In this document: positions 23,445 to 31,217 of the stretch, in pieces | Numbering within the stretch: position 1 is the stretch's first letter | Layout: every line of letters begins with the position of its first letter | Origin: Clostridiales bacterium | GTDB taxonomy: Bacteria; Bacillota; Clostridia; Lachnospirales; Lachnospiraceae | Length of the DNA stretch: 34,120 nucleotides | Assembly: GCA_020859995.1 (NCBI GenBank) | Contig: JAJBVE010000005.1 | Span: 1-34,120, forward strand | Direction: 5' to 3' | Position numbers and translations under genes: made by a program | The notes under the pieces: model-generated | Database searches by the model: none | Seen by the model: the letters and a program-made list of their open reading frames with translations, nothing else | What the model was told of the DNA's origin: nothing

Positions 23445-23473
23445 TTGACTTTTTAAATCATATAGCATAAGAT
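23445..23473 (+). promoter_or_regulatory. Promoter of a candidate antitoxin RNA
   Basis: TTGACT (23445-23450), 17-bp spacer, TAAGAT (23468-23473). Transcription would start near 23480, three bases before the first copy of the 17-bp repeat, and run toward the hidden small gene on the opposite strand. Confidence 0.65.
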
Positions 23474-23479
23474 AGGGTC

Positions 23480-23556
23480 AGCTAAGGAAAGTGATGATTC
23501 CATGGGCACAAAAAAGCGAACACCCCAGAGGGGGTCATCCTCTGGGGTGTTCTCGC
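23480..23556 (+). ncRNA. Candidate antisense antitoxin RNA of a type I toxin-antitoxin locus
   Basis: Predicted short RNA running from the promoter at 23445-23473 to the hairpin at 23518-23552. Its first bases hold TAAGGAAAGTGATGATT (23483-23499), identical to 23637-23653, which on the other strand is codons 4-10 of the 34-residue peptide. The RNA could therefore base-pair with the start of that message, and again at the shared terminator. This is the layout of RNA II in the par (Fst) locus of plasmid pAD1. The 3' end is uncertain: on this strand the hairpin has a weak T-tract, and a second small hairpin plus TTCCTTTT lies at 23555-23580. Confidence 0.6.
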
Positions 23557-23653
23557 TCGTTACGATGAGCTGTTCCTTTTATGCTGTTGCTGCCTACTTA
23601 TTATGTAATAGCTAACTACATTCGCTCCGACCGCAATAAGGAAAGTGATGATT
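23483..23653. repeat. 17-bp direct repeat pair flanking the shared terminator
   Basis: TAAGGAAAGTGATGATT occurs at 23483-23499 and 23637-23653, one in the predicted antitoxin RNA and one inside the peptide gene. The repeat is exact, with unrelated flanks. Confidence 0.9.
23518..23552. terminator. Shared terminator of convergent toxin and antitoxin transcripts
   Basis: GAACACCCCAGAGG (23518-23531/2) pairs with CCTCTGGGGTGTTC (23539-23552) around a six-base loop, extended by a GC pair with a two-base bulge. On the minus strand it is followed by a T6 run (complement of A run ending at 23515), giving a strong terminator for the small gene. Confidence 0.85.
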
Positions 23654-23664
23654 AAATCACACAT
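23560..23664 (-). CDS. Small hydrophobic peptide, candidate type I (Fst-like) toxin
   Basis: A 34-residue peptide read from ATG 23664 to TAA 23560. It starts MCDLIITFLIAVG, has one likely membrane segment over residues 4-22, and a polar basic tail (SRQQQHKRNSSS). Length and layout match Fst/PepA1-type toxins, which insert into the membrane; the sequence itself is not one I recognise. The ribosome site AAGGAGGTGAT (23670-23680) is nearly a full anti-16S match, unusual for so small a gene, and a stem (23683-23690 with 23711-23718) sits just upstream as in the regulated Fst message. A perfect repeat, an opposing promoter and a shared terminator complete the locus. Toxicity is inferred. Confidence 0.72.
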   Translation of the reverse strand: MCDLIITFLIAVGANVVSYYIISRQQQHKRNSSS

Positions 23665-23682
23665 GGAACATCACCTCCTTCA

Positions 23683-23718
23683 GTCGCCCCTGCGCGAAGC
23701 GCATTAGGATGGGGCGAC
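23683..23718 (-). promoter_or_regulatory. Leader stem-loop upstream of the small peptide gene
   Basis: GTCGCCCC (23683-23690) pairs with GGGGCGAC (23711-23718), with an inner GCGC-GAA-GCGC hairpin. In the minus-strand message it would end two bases before the strong ribosome site, placed to hinder ribosome entry. Confidence 0.6.
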
Positions 23719-23782
23719 GTCCTGCCGCCGAGCGGAGCGAGGGGGCGTTTCCATCCTGCTGGAAAGAGTCGACAGCAATATC

Positions 23783-23811
23783 AATATATCACATAAATCC
23801 AATCGTGTCTA
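23783..23811 (-). promoter_or_regulatory. Candidate promoter of the small peptide gene
   Basis: On the minus strand TAGACA (23811-23806), 17 bases, then TATATT (23788-23783). Transcription would start near 23776, giving a ~110-base leader and a ~265-base message ending at the shared terminator. Confidence 0.5.
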
Positions 23812-23876
23812 TGAGAAATTTAAAATCTATTATTAAATTAAAAAAACACAATATACAACTTGCGGAGGAGAACTAT

Positions 23877-26348
23877 ATGCCCATATTTGTGGACGAAAAC
23901 AACAAGCTATTTACGATTGAAACGAAAAGCAGTACCTACCAGATGGCGGTGGGAGAGTATGGACATCTTCTGCATGTCTATTATGGAAAACGCATCGGCA
24001 GTGGAGCTTTAAATGCGGATTTACGTTATCTTGTGACTTACTATGACCGCGGCTTTGCCGGAAATCCGAACGATACGGGGATGGATCGCACGTATTCTCT
24101 GGATGCGCTCCCTCAGGAATATCCCTGCTTTGGCACGGGAGATTACCGCAGCACAGCCCTGCAGATTCGCAATGCCGAGGGAGTGAGCTGCTGCGATCTG
24201 CGGTATCAGTCTGCGCGTGTGCGGGAAGGAAAATACAGCATTCCGGGGATGCCGGCTGTGTATGTGGATACGGCGAAAGTGAGTCCGAAGGAAGCCGCCG
24301 GATTACAGAGGACAGATTCTGCGGATACGACTGCTTCGGCGCATAAAGATGCAGCGGCGTTGTCAGGAACCGCAGAGATAGAATCGTACGGTCTGGCAGA
24401 TGCAGCGCAGACGAATTTTGTGCCGGAGGGAACTGACACGCTGGCGCAGACGAATTCCGGGTCGAAGCCATCCGCCGCGTCTGCGCAGACTCTGGAGATT
24501 ACGCTGGCGGATCCGGTGCTTGGCCTGGAGGTGACCTTGCTTTACGGGGTTCTTTCTGACAGCGATGTGATCACGCGTGCAGTGAAAATCCGCAATTGCG
24601 GTGCACAGACCGTGTACATTGAGAAGGCAGCGAGCTGCTGTGTGGATTTTCTGTACGGAGATTTTGATCTGATCCATTTTCATGGAAGACATGGGATGGA
24701 GCGGCAGTTTGAACGCAGTCATCTTCTGAGAGCAGAGCAGGTGCTGCAGAGCCGCAGAGGCGCGTCGAGCCATCAGCAGAATCCGTTCTTCATCCTGGCG
24801 TCCCGCGAAACCGGGGAGACGAAAGGCGAGTGCTACGGCTTCCAGCTTCTGTACAGCGGCAATTTCAAGGGAGAGGCTCTGACAGATCAGTACGGGCAAA
24901 CCCGTGCCCTGCTGGGGATTTCTGATGAACTCTTTTCCTGGGAGCTGCGACCGCAGGAGACCTTTGACACACCGGAAGCAGCGCTCTGCTACAGTGCGGA
25001 TGGCTTTGAAGGCCTGTCTGATGAGTATCACAGGCTGATCCGCCGCCATGTGTGCCGCGGAGTCTGGAGGGATCGGCGCCGCCCGGTGCTGATCAACAGC
25101 TGGGAGGCTGCCTATTTTGATTTTGACGCGGACAAGCTGGAGCGGATCGCTGCGCAGGCGGCGGAGCTTGGCGTGGAGATGCTGGTGCTGGATGACGGCT
25201 GGTTCGGCAAAAGGGACAGCGACAATACCGGTCTGGGCGACTGGTACGTCAATGAGGAAAAGCTGGGCTGTCCGCTCGGCGAGGTGGCCGCACGGGTCAA
25301 CGCGCTGGGGATGAAGTTTGGTCTCTGGATCGAACCGGAGATGGTCTCGGAGGACAGCGATCTGTACCGCGCCCATCCGGATTGGGCGTTTACGATCCCG
25401 GGCAGGGCGCCGGTGCGCGGCAGAAATCAGCTCGTTCTTGATTTTTCGCGCAAGGAGGTCGTGGATCATGTCCTGGATCAGATCACTGAGGTGGTTTCTC
25501 ATGCGAACATTGCCTACATCAAGATGGACATGAACCGTCATCTCGCAGATATTTATTCACTGGGCGCACGGGAGCAGAACCAGGGCGCGACGCTGCACCG
25601 CTATGTGCTGGGCGTCTATGATTTCCTGGAACGGCTGGGAGAGCGTTTTCCGGAAATTCTCATCGAAGGCTGCTCCGGCGGCGGCGGCCGGTTTGACGCG
25701 GGTATGCTGTACTACACGCCGCAGATCTGGTGCAGCGACAACACAGACGCCGTCGAGCGGCTGCGCATCCAGTACGGGACATCCTTCGGCTATCCGATCT
25801 CGGCGGTCGGCTCCCACGTATCCGCCGTGCCCAACCATCAGACCGGGCGCAGTACAGATATCGAGACCCGCGGCGTCGTTGCGATGGCTGGTACCTTTGG
25901 CTACGAGCTGGATTTGAATCTGATCACCGACCAGGAAAAAGAAACTGTGCGGCGGCAGATCCGGGACTACATCCAGTACAGCGATCTGATCCGGGAAGGA
26001 CGCTACTGGCGCCTTTCCTCCCCGATGGAAAACGAGGAATACACAGCCTGGGAATTTACTTCCGAAGACGGCTCGGACGCGCTGCTGAACCTGATCCGGA
26101 CAGGGGCACATTGCAATTCTCCGGTACAGTACGTGCGGCTGCGCGGCCTTGATCCGGACGGATGGTACCGACTCGAAGAGACAGAGAGCACCCGGTACGC
26201 CAATCGGCAGAGAAACGCCGGCAACGCGTTCCTCGCGAATGAGAAAAAGCTCTATCCGGGCAGCGCTCTGATGTCCGCCGGTCTGCCGGTGCCGTGGATG
26301 AACGGCGCGTACCAGGCATGGCAGGTGCATATCGTGCGGGAAAAGTAA
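23877..26348 (+). CDS. GH36 alpha-galactosidase with low-complexity insert
   Basis: An 823-residue intracellular enzyme removing terminal alpha-galactose from melibiose, raffinose or stachyose. Key GH36 features: LVLDDGWFGKRDSD, FGLWIEPEMVSEDSDLY, YIKMDMNRH with nucleophile Asp551, EGCSGGGGRFD, and WCSDNTDAVER with acid/base Asp621, then SHVSAVPNHQTGR. The start at 23877 follows GCGGAGGAG. It is longer than the usual ~730 residues because of an Ala/Ser/Thr-rich insert at about residues 140-200 in the N-terminal beta-sandwich. No signal peptide. No transporter gene adjoins it; raffinose-type sugars could share the sucrose importer at the window's start, since both loci act on related sugars. 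That link is inference. Confidence 0.93.
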   Translation: MPIFVDENNKLFTIETKSSTYQMAVGEYGHLLHVYYGKRIGSGALNADLRYLVTYYDRGFAGNPNDTGMDRTYSLDALPQEYPCFGTGDYRSTALQIRNAEGVSCCDLRYQSARVREGKYSIPGMPAVYVDTAKVSPKEAAGLQRTDSADTTASAHKDAAALSGTAEIESYGLADAAQTNFVPEGTDTLAQTNSGSKPSAASAQTLEITLADPVLGLEVTLLYGVLSDSDVITRAVKIRNCGAQTVYIEKAASCCVDFLYGDFDLIHFHGRHGMERQFERSHLLRAEQVLQSRRGASSHQQNPFFILASRETGETKGECYGFQLLYSGNFKGEALTDQYGQTRALLGISDELFSWELRPQETFDTPEAALCYSADGFEGLSDEYHRLIRRHVCRGVWRDRRRPVLINSWEAAYFDFDADKLERIAAQAAELGVEMLVLDDGWFGKRDSDNTGLGDWYVNEEKLGCPLGEVAARVNALGMKFGLWIEPEMVSEDSDLYRAHPDWAFTIPGRAPVRGRNQLVLDFSRKEVVDHVLDQITEVVSHANIAYIKMDMNRHLADIYSLGAREQNQGATLHRYVLGVYDFLERLGERFPEILIEGCSGGGGRFDAGMLYYTPQIWCSDNTDAVERLRIQYGTSFGYPISAVGSHVSAVPNHQTGRSTDIETRGVVAMAGTFGYELDLNLITDQEKETVRRQIRDYIQYSDLIREGRYWRLSSPMENEEYTAWEFTSEDGSDALLNLIRTGAHCNSPVQYVRLRGLDPDGWYRLEETESTRYANRQRNAGNAFLANEKKLYPGSALMSAGLPVPWMNGAYQAWQVHIVREK

Positions 26349-26480
26349 CCGAACCATGATATTTCAAAAACAGTACGGTAATCGGTGAAAAATTGTTCTC
26401 GATATTTTGCAGTTCAGCAATTTATCGGTATCTACATTCACAATGCGAATGCAAATATTATTAAAGGAGGATTCTTTATT

Positions 26481-26855
26481 ATGGAAGCAAAATTTTATAT
26501 CTGTGAAGTCTGTGGAAATATCGTAATGAAAGTGGAAGATAAGGGAACCCCCATCAAGTGCTGCGGACAGAATATGAAAGAACTCATTCCAGGTACAACA
26601 GACGCGGCTGCAGAGAAGCATGTCGCTGTTTATGAGGTGGAAGGAAACCTTGTGAAAGTAACAGTTGGTTCTGTGGCTCACCCGATGCTTCCTGAGCATT
26701 ATATTGCATGGATTGCCATCAAAACGAAGGAAGGCTTTCAGCTCAAAAAGCTCGCTCCGGGAGAAAAGCCGGCAGCGGATTTCGCGCTTTGCGACGGTGA
26801 TGAAGTAGAGGAAGTATATGCTTACTGCAATCTTCATAGTTTGTGGAAAGCGTGA
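26481..26855 (+). CDS. dfx: Desulfoferrodoxin (superoxide reductase)
   Basis: A 124-residue non-haem iron protein that reduces superoxide to peroxide without making oxygen, a defence typical of strict anaerobes. The N-terminal desulforedoxin site is Cys8, Cys11, Cys27 and Cys28 (YICEVCGN, KCCGQNM). The catalytic iron ligands are seen in EKHVAVYEV, VAHPMLPEHYI and the C-terminal CNLHSLW. ATG 26481 follows AAAGGAGG at 26463. It is preceded by a 130-base gap after GH36, in which I see no firm promoter or terminator. Confidence 0.96.
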   Translation: MEAKFYICEVCGNIVMKVEDKGTPIKCCGQNMKELIPGTTDAAAEKHVAVYEVEGNLVKVTVGSVAHPMLPEHYIAWIAIKTKEGFQLKKLAPGEKPAADFALCDGDEVEEVYAYCNLHSLWKA

Positions 26856-26995
26856 ACAGTGACCGAAAGGAGAATGGTGAGTCCTACCTGGAAGTGGAAA
26901 CTATAGAAGAGTACTCTGCTGCGGCAGATACTACCATAGAGCTGCGCATGGCGTGGCTCTATTTGTTTATGACAGAGGTGCATAGGGAGTTTTGA
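26852..26995 (+). CDS. Possible 47-residue hypothetical ORF
   Basis: A GTG at 26852 overlaps the desulfoferrodoxin stop codon (GTGA) and opens 47 codons to TGA 26995. The acidic N-terminal half (ENGESYLEVETIEEY) is followed by LRMAWLYLFMTEVHREF, a short hydrophobic helix. No ribosome site lies upstream and no family is recognised. It may be chance or a remnant; the following decayed genes make that plausible. Confidence 0.22.
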   Translation: MNSDRKENGESYLEVETIEEYSAAADTTIELRMAWLYLFMTEVHREF

Positions 26996-27120
26996 GATCA
27001 AAGCCGCACCAAACCTGCATGTGCGGATAAAAGAGAGGACATTTCTTTATCAGATTTAGAAGTAGCAAAATACAGGATCCTATGTTATTATGATTGAAAA
27101 ATATGGGGGGAGTATTACCT

Positions 27121-27563
27121 ATGCAGATAATTGAGTATTATGATAGTGACAGACAAGACCATTGGCTTAATCAGATAAAAAAGAGTGACTGGGGAGCGGG
27201 ACAGTATCTTTATGAATTATTGTCCCAGAATCGTTTTAAAGAGATGACGGGCAGCAGTTCAAATGTAATGATGCTCGTGGATGGGTATCATTTTGTACAT
27301 ATGCAGAAAAAGACGATATTCCATCAACGACACTTACTCCATAGATTGGATTTGTATTTACTTTTCCGAAATACCGCGGATATCGTTACATGGGAATGCT
27401 GATTGATGAAATAGAAAAGCAGGCGAAAAATAAAAACGTGCCTGCTATTTACATATCGACGAATCATACCGGGCTGTATGAAAAATATGGATACAGTTTT
27501 TATCAGATGATGAAAGGCATGGAAGGCGAGCCATCCAGAGTTTACAGGAAAGAACTTGTGTGA
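27121..27563 (+). pseudogene. Broken GNAT acetyltransferase
   Basis: The first frame, from ATG 27121 behind GGGGGGAG, encodes MQIIEYYDSDRQDHW and continues to VDGYHF. There it slips by one base near 27290: the next frame reads FCTYAEKDDIPS, the familiar continuation of this GNAT group, then meets TAG at 27342 where a Trp codon (PWIG) is expected, and goes on through FPKYRGYRYMGMLIDEIEKQ and YEKYGYSFYQMM to TGA 27563. With both a frameshift and a nonsense codon it cannot make the full protein. Confidence 0.85.
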
Positions 27564-27611
27564 AACTATGCTGTAATTCAACCAGTTTCGCCGGAAGGGA
27601 GCGAGAAACAT

Positions 27612-27704
27612 ATGACGAGAATATATTTTGTGCGTCATGCACAGCCATTACATTCATGGAAGAATGATAGAACAAGACCATATCATAAGGGAGAAAGAAT
27701 GTAA
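27612..27704 (+). pseudogene. Histidine phosphatase (phosphoglycerate-mutase-like) stub
   Basis: A 30-codon frame, MTRIYFVRHAQP to TAA 27704, has the N-terminal RHAQP catalytic motif of the histidine phosphatase superfamily but ends where some 170 further residues would be needed. A ribosome site (AAGGGAG) remains. It looks like the 5' end left after a deletion, next to the broken GNAT gene. Confidence 0.75.
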
Positions 27705-27735
27705 AGAAAAAATGCAACCAGGAGGGAAATAAAAA

Positions 27736-28080
27736 ATGCCATTTATCGATTCAAAAGTAAGCGTAACCATTAATAAGGAGCAGGAGACAGAACTGAAGAC
27801 AAGACTCGGACAGGCGATTTCGCTGATACCGGGAAAGAGTGAGTCCTGGCTTATGACGGGATTTCAGGATAATTATCATTTATATTTCAGAGGTGATAAC
27901 AGTAAACCCGCGGCATTTATTGAGGTTAAGGTGTACGGCAGTGAAAATCCCAAAGCGTTTGCCTCCTTAACCGGAGAAATCTGCAAGATATTTGGAGATG
28001 TATTAAATATTTCCGCAGATCATATTTATATCAAATACGAAGCAGTTTCGAATTGGGGATGGAATGGTAGTAATTTTTAG
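27736..28080 (+). CDS. MIF-family tautomerase
   Basis: A 114-residue protein of the macrophage migration inhibitory factor/tautomerase family. It begins Met-Pro, so Pro2 becomes the catalytic N-terminal proline after Met removal, and Lys34 lies in PGKSE at the position of the active-site Lys of MIF. The C terminus, HIYIKYEAVSNWGWNGSNF, closely mirrors the [20 protein letters not shown] end of human MIF. Length matches (115). No signal peptide, as in MIF proteins. The start follows CAGGAGGG at 27719. Probably acts on a keto-enol substrate such as phenylpyruvate; any effect on a host is speculation. Confidence 0.88.
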   Translation: MPFIDSKVSVTINKEQETELKTRLGQAISLIPGKSESWLMTGFQDNYHLYFRGDNSKPAAFIEVKVYGSENPKAFASLTGEICKIFGDVLNISADHIYIKYEAVSNWGWNGSNF

Positions 28081-28147
28081 GAAGGAATTAGCAACATGTA
28101 AACTTTGATTACGGGATTTAGAGAATCGGAGTGGGAAGAAAAATTAT

Positions 28148-28768
28148 ATGTCAGATGAAATTATTCGCCAGGCGCGTCTTTCTGACGCGGAGCGTATCCT
28201 GGAGATTTATTCATACTATGTGATAAATACAGCGATATCCTTCGAGTACGATGTTCCGGAACTTGCGGAATTTCAGAAACGGATGAAGGCTACGATGGAA
28301 AAATATCCCTATCTTGTCATCGAAAAAGACGGCATCCTGCAAGGATACGCATATGCGGCTCCCTTTCATGAGCGGGCTGCGTACAGCAGATGCTGTGAGC
28401 TGTCCATTTATCTGGCTCCTGGATCAAGAAAATGCGGTTACGGCAGGAAACTCTACGGCGAACTGGAAAAGCAGCTCAGGGAGGGGAAAGCCAGGCCATC
28501 TGAAATCACTGCGCGATGGGCCTTGCCTGCGTCCCACCTCCATTGTGCGGACATGGGACATGAAAATGAAATCCTCAATCTGTATGCCTGTATTGCGTAC
28601 ACGCAGAGGGAGGACGAATACCTGAATAACAACAGTGCCGGGTTTCATGAACATATGGGGTTTCGGCAGGTCGGCTATTTCCATCAATGCGGCTATAAAT
28701 TTGGCCGCTGGTACGATATGATATGGATGGAAAAGATGATTGGAGAGCATTTGGATGAAAACGTGTGA
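28148..28768 (+). CDS. GNAT N-acetyltransferase, phosphinothricin-type
   Basis: A 206-residue acetyl-CoA-dependent acetyltransferase of the PAT/Pat-like GNAT group. The N terminus (IRQARLSDAERILEIYSYYV) and NTAISFEYDVP match the Pat subgroup, with acetyl-CoA-binding GSRKCGYGRKLYGELEKQL around residues 98-116, then HEHMGFRQVGYFHQCGYKFGRWYD at the end. Length is slightly above the typical 170-180, due to a ~25-residue stretch after the acetyl-CoA loop. It abuts the RsuA gene closely. The acceptor is unknown; amino acid analogues or toxic amines are usual. Confidence 0.87.
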   Translation: MSDEIIRQARLSDAERILEIYSYYVINTAISFEYDVPELAEFQKRMKATMEKYPYLVIEKDGILQGYAYAAPFHERAAYSRCCELSIYLAPGSRKCGYGRKLYGELEKQLREGKARPSEITARWALPASHLHCADMGHENEILNLYACIAYTQREDEYLNNNSAGFHEHMGFRQVGYFHQCGYKFGRWYDMIWMEKMIGEHLDENV

Positions 28769-28776
28769 GAGGATCT

Positions 28777-29517
28777 ATGCAGATACGATTGGATAAATAC
28801 CTGGCGGATGCCGGGATCGGGACGAGGAGTGAAGTAAAGAACCTCATAAAACGGAAAGCCGTCACGATTAACGGAATCTGTGCCGCAAAACCGGAGACGA
28901 AGATTACTCCGGATGCGGATGAGATAGCCGTAAACGGAAGTCTGGTGGCAGCGCGCGGTTTGGTAACCTATATGCTGCATAAGCCGGCCGGCTATGTCTG
29001 TGCGGTAAAGGACGACCGTTTCCCGACGGTGATGGAACTCGTGCCTCAAAACAGGGATCTGTTCCCGGTGGGGCGGCTGGATAAGGACACGGAAGGGCTG
29101 CTTCTGATTACCAATGACGGCATGATGGCACACCGCATGCTTTCCCCGCGCAGCCATGTGGATAAAACATATCTGGCCGTGCTCGAACGCCCTGCCGAGA
29201 AGGCGTATATGGATCTTTTTTCTGCGGGTGTGGATATCGGCGACGACACGCCGACCCTTCCGGCCAGACTTGTGATTTGTGATGATGACAGCCAGGAGCT
29301 GAACTATTTGCCGGAGGAATACCGTGCGTACTCTGATTCAGGCCGCGTGGTTCTTTTAACCATCCAGGAGGGGCGATACCATCAGGTAAAGCGGATGTTC
29401 CATGCCATGGGAAATGAAGTACTTTATTTGAAACGTCTGTCATTCGGCTCCCTGGTGCTGCCGATGTCTTTAAAAAAAGGGGAGGCTGTTTGCATTGAAG
29501 CTTTGCCGGTGATGTAG
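28777..29517 (+). CDS. rsuA: rRNA pseudouridine synthase, RsuA family
   Basis: A 246-residue enzyme that isomerises uridine in 16S rRNA (RsuA modifies U516 in E. coli). An S4 RNA-binding domain (RLDKYLADAGIGTRSEVKNLI) is followed by the catalytic GRLDKDTEGLLL with the invariant Asp, and GRYHQVKRMFHAMGNEV near the C terminus. ATG 28777 follows GAGAGG; a GTG at 28765 overlapping the GNAT stop is less likely. Family is clear; exact RNA target is inferred. Confidence 0.93.
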   Translation: MQIRLDKYLADAGIGTRSEVKNLIKRKAVTINGICAAKPETKITPDADEIAVNGSLVAARGLVTYMLHKPAGYVCAVKDDRFPTVMELVPQNRDLFPVGRLDKDTEGLLLITNDGMMAHRMLSPRSHVDKTYLAVLERPAEKAYMDLFSAGVDIGDDTPTLPARLVICDDDSQELNYLPEEYRAYSDSGRVVLLTIQEGRYHQVKRMFHAMGNEVLYLKRLSFGSLVLPMSLKKGEAVCIEALPVM

Positions 29518-29575
29518 TATACTGCTTTTTCGTATAGAGTATGATGAGTGAAAAAGATTCGGGAGAGAAGATATT

Positions 29576-30502
29576 ATGATCAAAACAGTTGGTATCGTAG
29601 GACTGGGCGCCCTGGGCGTGCTTTATGGGAGCCTTCTTCTGGAAAAAATGGACAGGGAAGACCTGCTGATCATTGCGGATGAGGAACGCATCCGCCGCTA
29701 TCGGGCGGAAGGAGTCTGCGCGAATGGGAAAAAATGCGAATTCCACTATGTGACGCCGGAAGAAGGCAGTCCGGTGGATTTGCTCATTTTTACTACGAAG
29801 TACATGGCTCTTGCGGAAGCGGCCAGGATGGCGCGCCCCTTTTGTGGGGAGCAGACGATTGTGATGTCGTTTTTAAATGGGGTGTCCTCGGAACAGATGC
29901 TGGAAGAAATTCTGAAGCCAAAGCGGCTGCTGTACTCCTGCGTACAGGGGATGGACGCGACCAGGGTGGATGTATTCTCAGCAGTGTGTTTAGGCGATGC
30001 GAAAAACCGGCAGGTTACATACAGCAAAGCAGGCTATATTGCATTCGGGGAAAAAGATTCCTCCCGAAGCGAAGCTGTCTGTGAGGCAGAGGAGTTTTTT
30101 GGACGAACCGGTCTGGCCTATCAGGTGCCGGAGGACATTCGCCATCAGATCTACAGCAAGTGGATGTTGAATGTGGGAGTCAACCAGACCTGTGCGGTCA
30201 ATGATGTGGATTATGAAGGCGTGCAGAGACCTGGAGAACTTCGAAATATCATGATAACAGCGATGGAAGAGGCCAGAAGTGTAGCCGCCGCGGCAGGGAT
30301 CCTGCTGACGGAAGAAGAGCTGCGGGGCTGGGTGGATGTCATCGACGGTCTTTCTCCCAAGGGGCAGCCTTCGATGCGGCAGGATGTCCTTGCGGGACGG
30401 CAGACGGAAGTGGAGCTGTTTGCCGGGACTGTGTGCGCCATGGGGCGTAAATATGGCATTCCGGTTCCTCAGAATGAAAAATTTTACCGGTTGTTAAAAT
30501 GA
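29576..30502 (+). CDS. panE: Ketopantoate reductase family protein (2-dehydropantoate 2-reductase)
   Basis: A 308-residue NADPH-dependent oxidoreductase. The N-terminal Rossmann motif is VGIVGLGALGVLYGSLL, the catalytic-region KWMLNVGVNQTCAV appears near residue 195, and the PSMRQDVLAGRQTEVELFAG block with the usual Ser/Asp and Glu residues follows. The start follows GGGAGAG. Typical length ~300. Named for pantothenate synthesis, but several paralogues of this family reduce other 2-oxo acids and no pan genes adjoin it. Confidence 0.88.
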   Translation: MIKTVGIVGLGALGVLYGSLLLEKMDREDLLIIADEERIRRYRAEGVCANGKKCEFHYVTPEEGSPVDLLIFTTKYMALAEAARMARPFCGEQTIVMSFLNGVSSEQMLEEILKPKRLLYSCVQGMDATRVDVFSAVCLGDAKNRQVTYSKAGYIAFGEKDSSRSEAVCEAEEFFGRTGLAYQVPEDIRHQIYSKWMLNVGVNQTCAVNDVDYEGVQRPGELRNIMITAMEEARSVAAAAGILLTEEELRGWVDVIDGLSPKGQPSMRQDVLAGRQTEVELFAGTVCAMGRKYGIPVPQNEKFYRLLK

Positions 30503-30662
30503 TTAGAAAATGGCAGCCATTCAGAACAGCGAAGCAAAGACCGCCTTACTGTTTCGAATTATTATGAATAATGAAAACATGGGAATAAAGTTTATATGAA
30601 AACGCAGAAATCAGGCTTGCGGCTGCATAGTTCTGGCATGGAGAGAAGGGAGAATTGTAATC

Positions 30663-31184
30663 ATGGAATTGACAGAGGGTGTCTTAAAAAGAAGGAGCAT
30701 CCGCTCGTTTACGGAGCAGAAGATAACGGATGAGGATCTGCACACCATACTCCGGGCGGGGATGACAGGACCCAGCTGCGCAAATACCCGCGACTGGAGC
30801 TTCCTTGTCGTACGCGATAAAGAGACCCTGAATAAGATGGCGGATGCCAATGGAAGACCTGCCGGACCGCTTCGCCATTGCGATGTGGGGATTCTGATTC
30901 TTGGAGACCTGGAGCGTGCGTTTCCGCCAGCGAAGGAATACTGGGTGATTGACGGCGCGATTGCCGGGCAGAATATGATTCTTGCAGCCGAAGGGCTTGG
31001 CATCGGCTCTGTATGGCTCGGCACCTGGCCGCAGATGGATCGGGTGGAAAAACAGCGAGAACTGTTTTCCCTGCCGGAGACGGTAATTCCGCACTCGATT
31101 ATCGCATTCGGCTATCCTGCTGAGGAAAAGAAGGGTGATCATCCGGACTACGAAGAGAGCCAGGTGCATTTTGAGCGGTGGTGA
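30663..31184 (+). CDS. Nitroreductase-family flavoprotein
   Basis: A 173-residue FMN-dependent oxidoreductase. Seen: RRSIRSFTEQKITDEDL at the N terminus (FMN phosphate-binding Arg-Ser-x-Arg), NTRDWSFLVV, and GQNMILAAEGLGIGSVWLGTW in the second half, with the usual GYPAEEK ending. Short members act as dimers on nitroaromatics or quinones with NAD(P)H. ATG 30663 follows GAAGGGAG. No partner gene is seen; the 160-base gap before it holds nothing I can name. Confidence 0.92.
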   Translation: MELTEGVLKRRSIRSFTEQKITDEDLHTILRAGMTGPSCANTRDWSFLVVRDKETLNKMADANGRPAGPLRHCDVGILILGDLERAFPPAKEYWVIDGAIAGQNMILAAEGLGIGSVWLGTWPQMDRVEKQRELFSLPETVIPHSIIAFGYPAEEKKGDHPDYEESQVHFERW

Positions 31185-31217
31185 TGAGAGGAAAAGTGGA
31201 TTTTTGAAAGGAGCACT

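Noticed and set aside
30519-30561. Third LysR-type site before the nitroreductase (ATTC-N7-CGAA and TCGAATTA)
   Set aside because: Half-site and spacing (35 instead of 30-31) deviate and no TATAAT lies 28 bases on.
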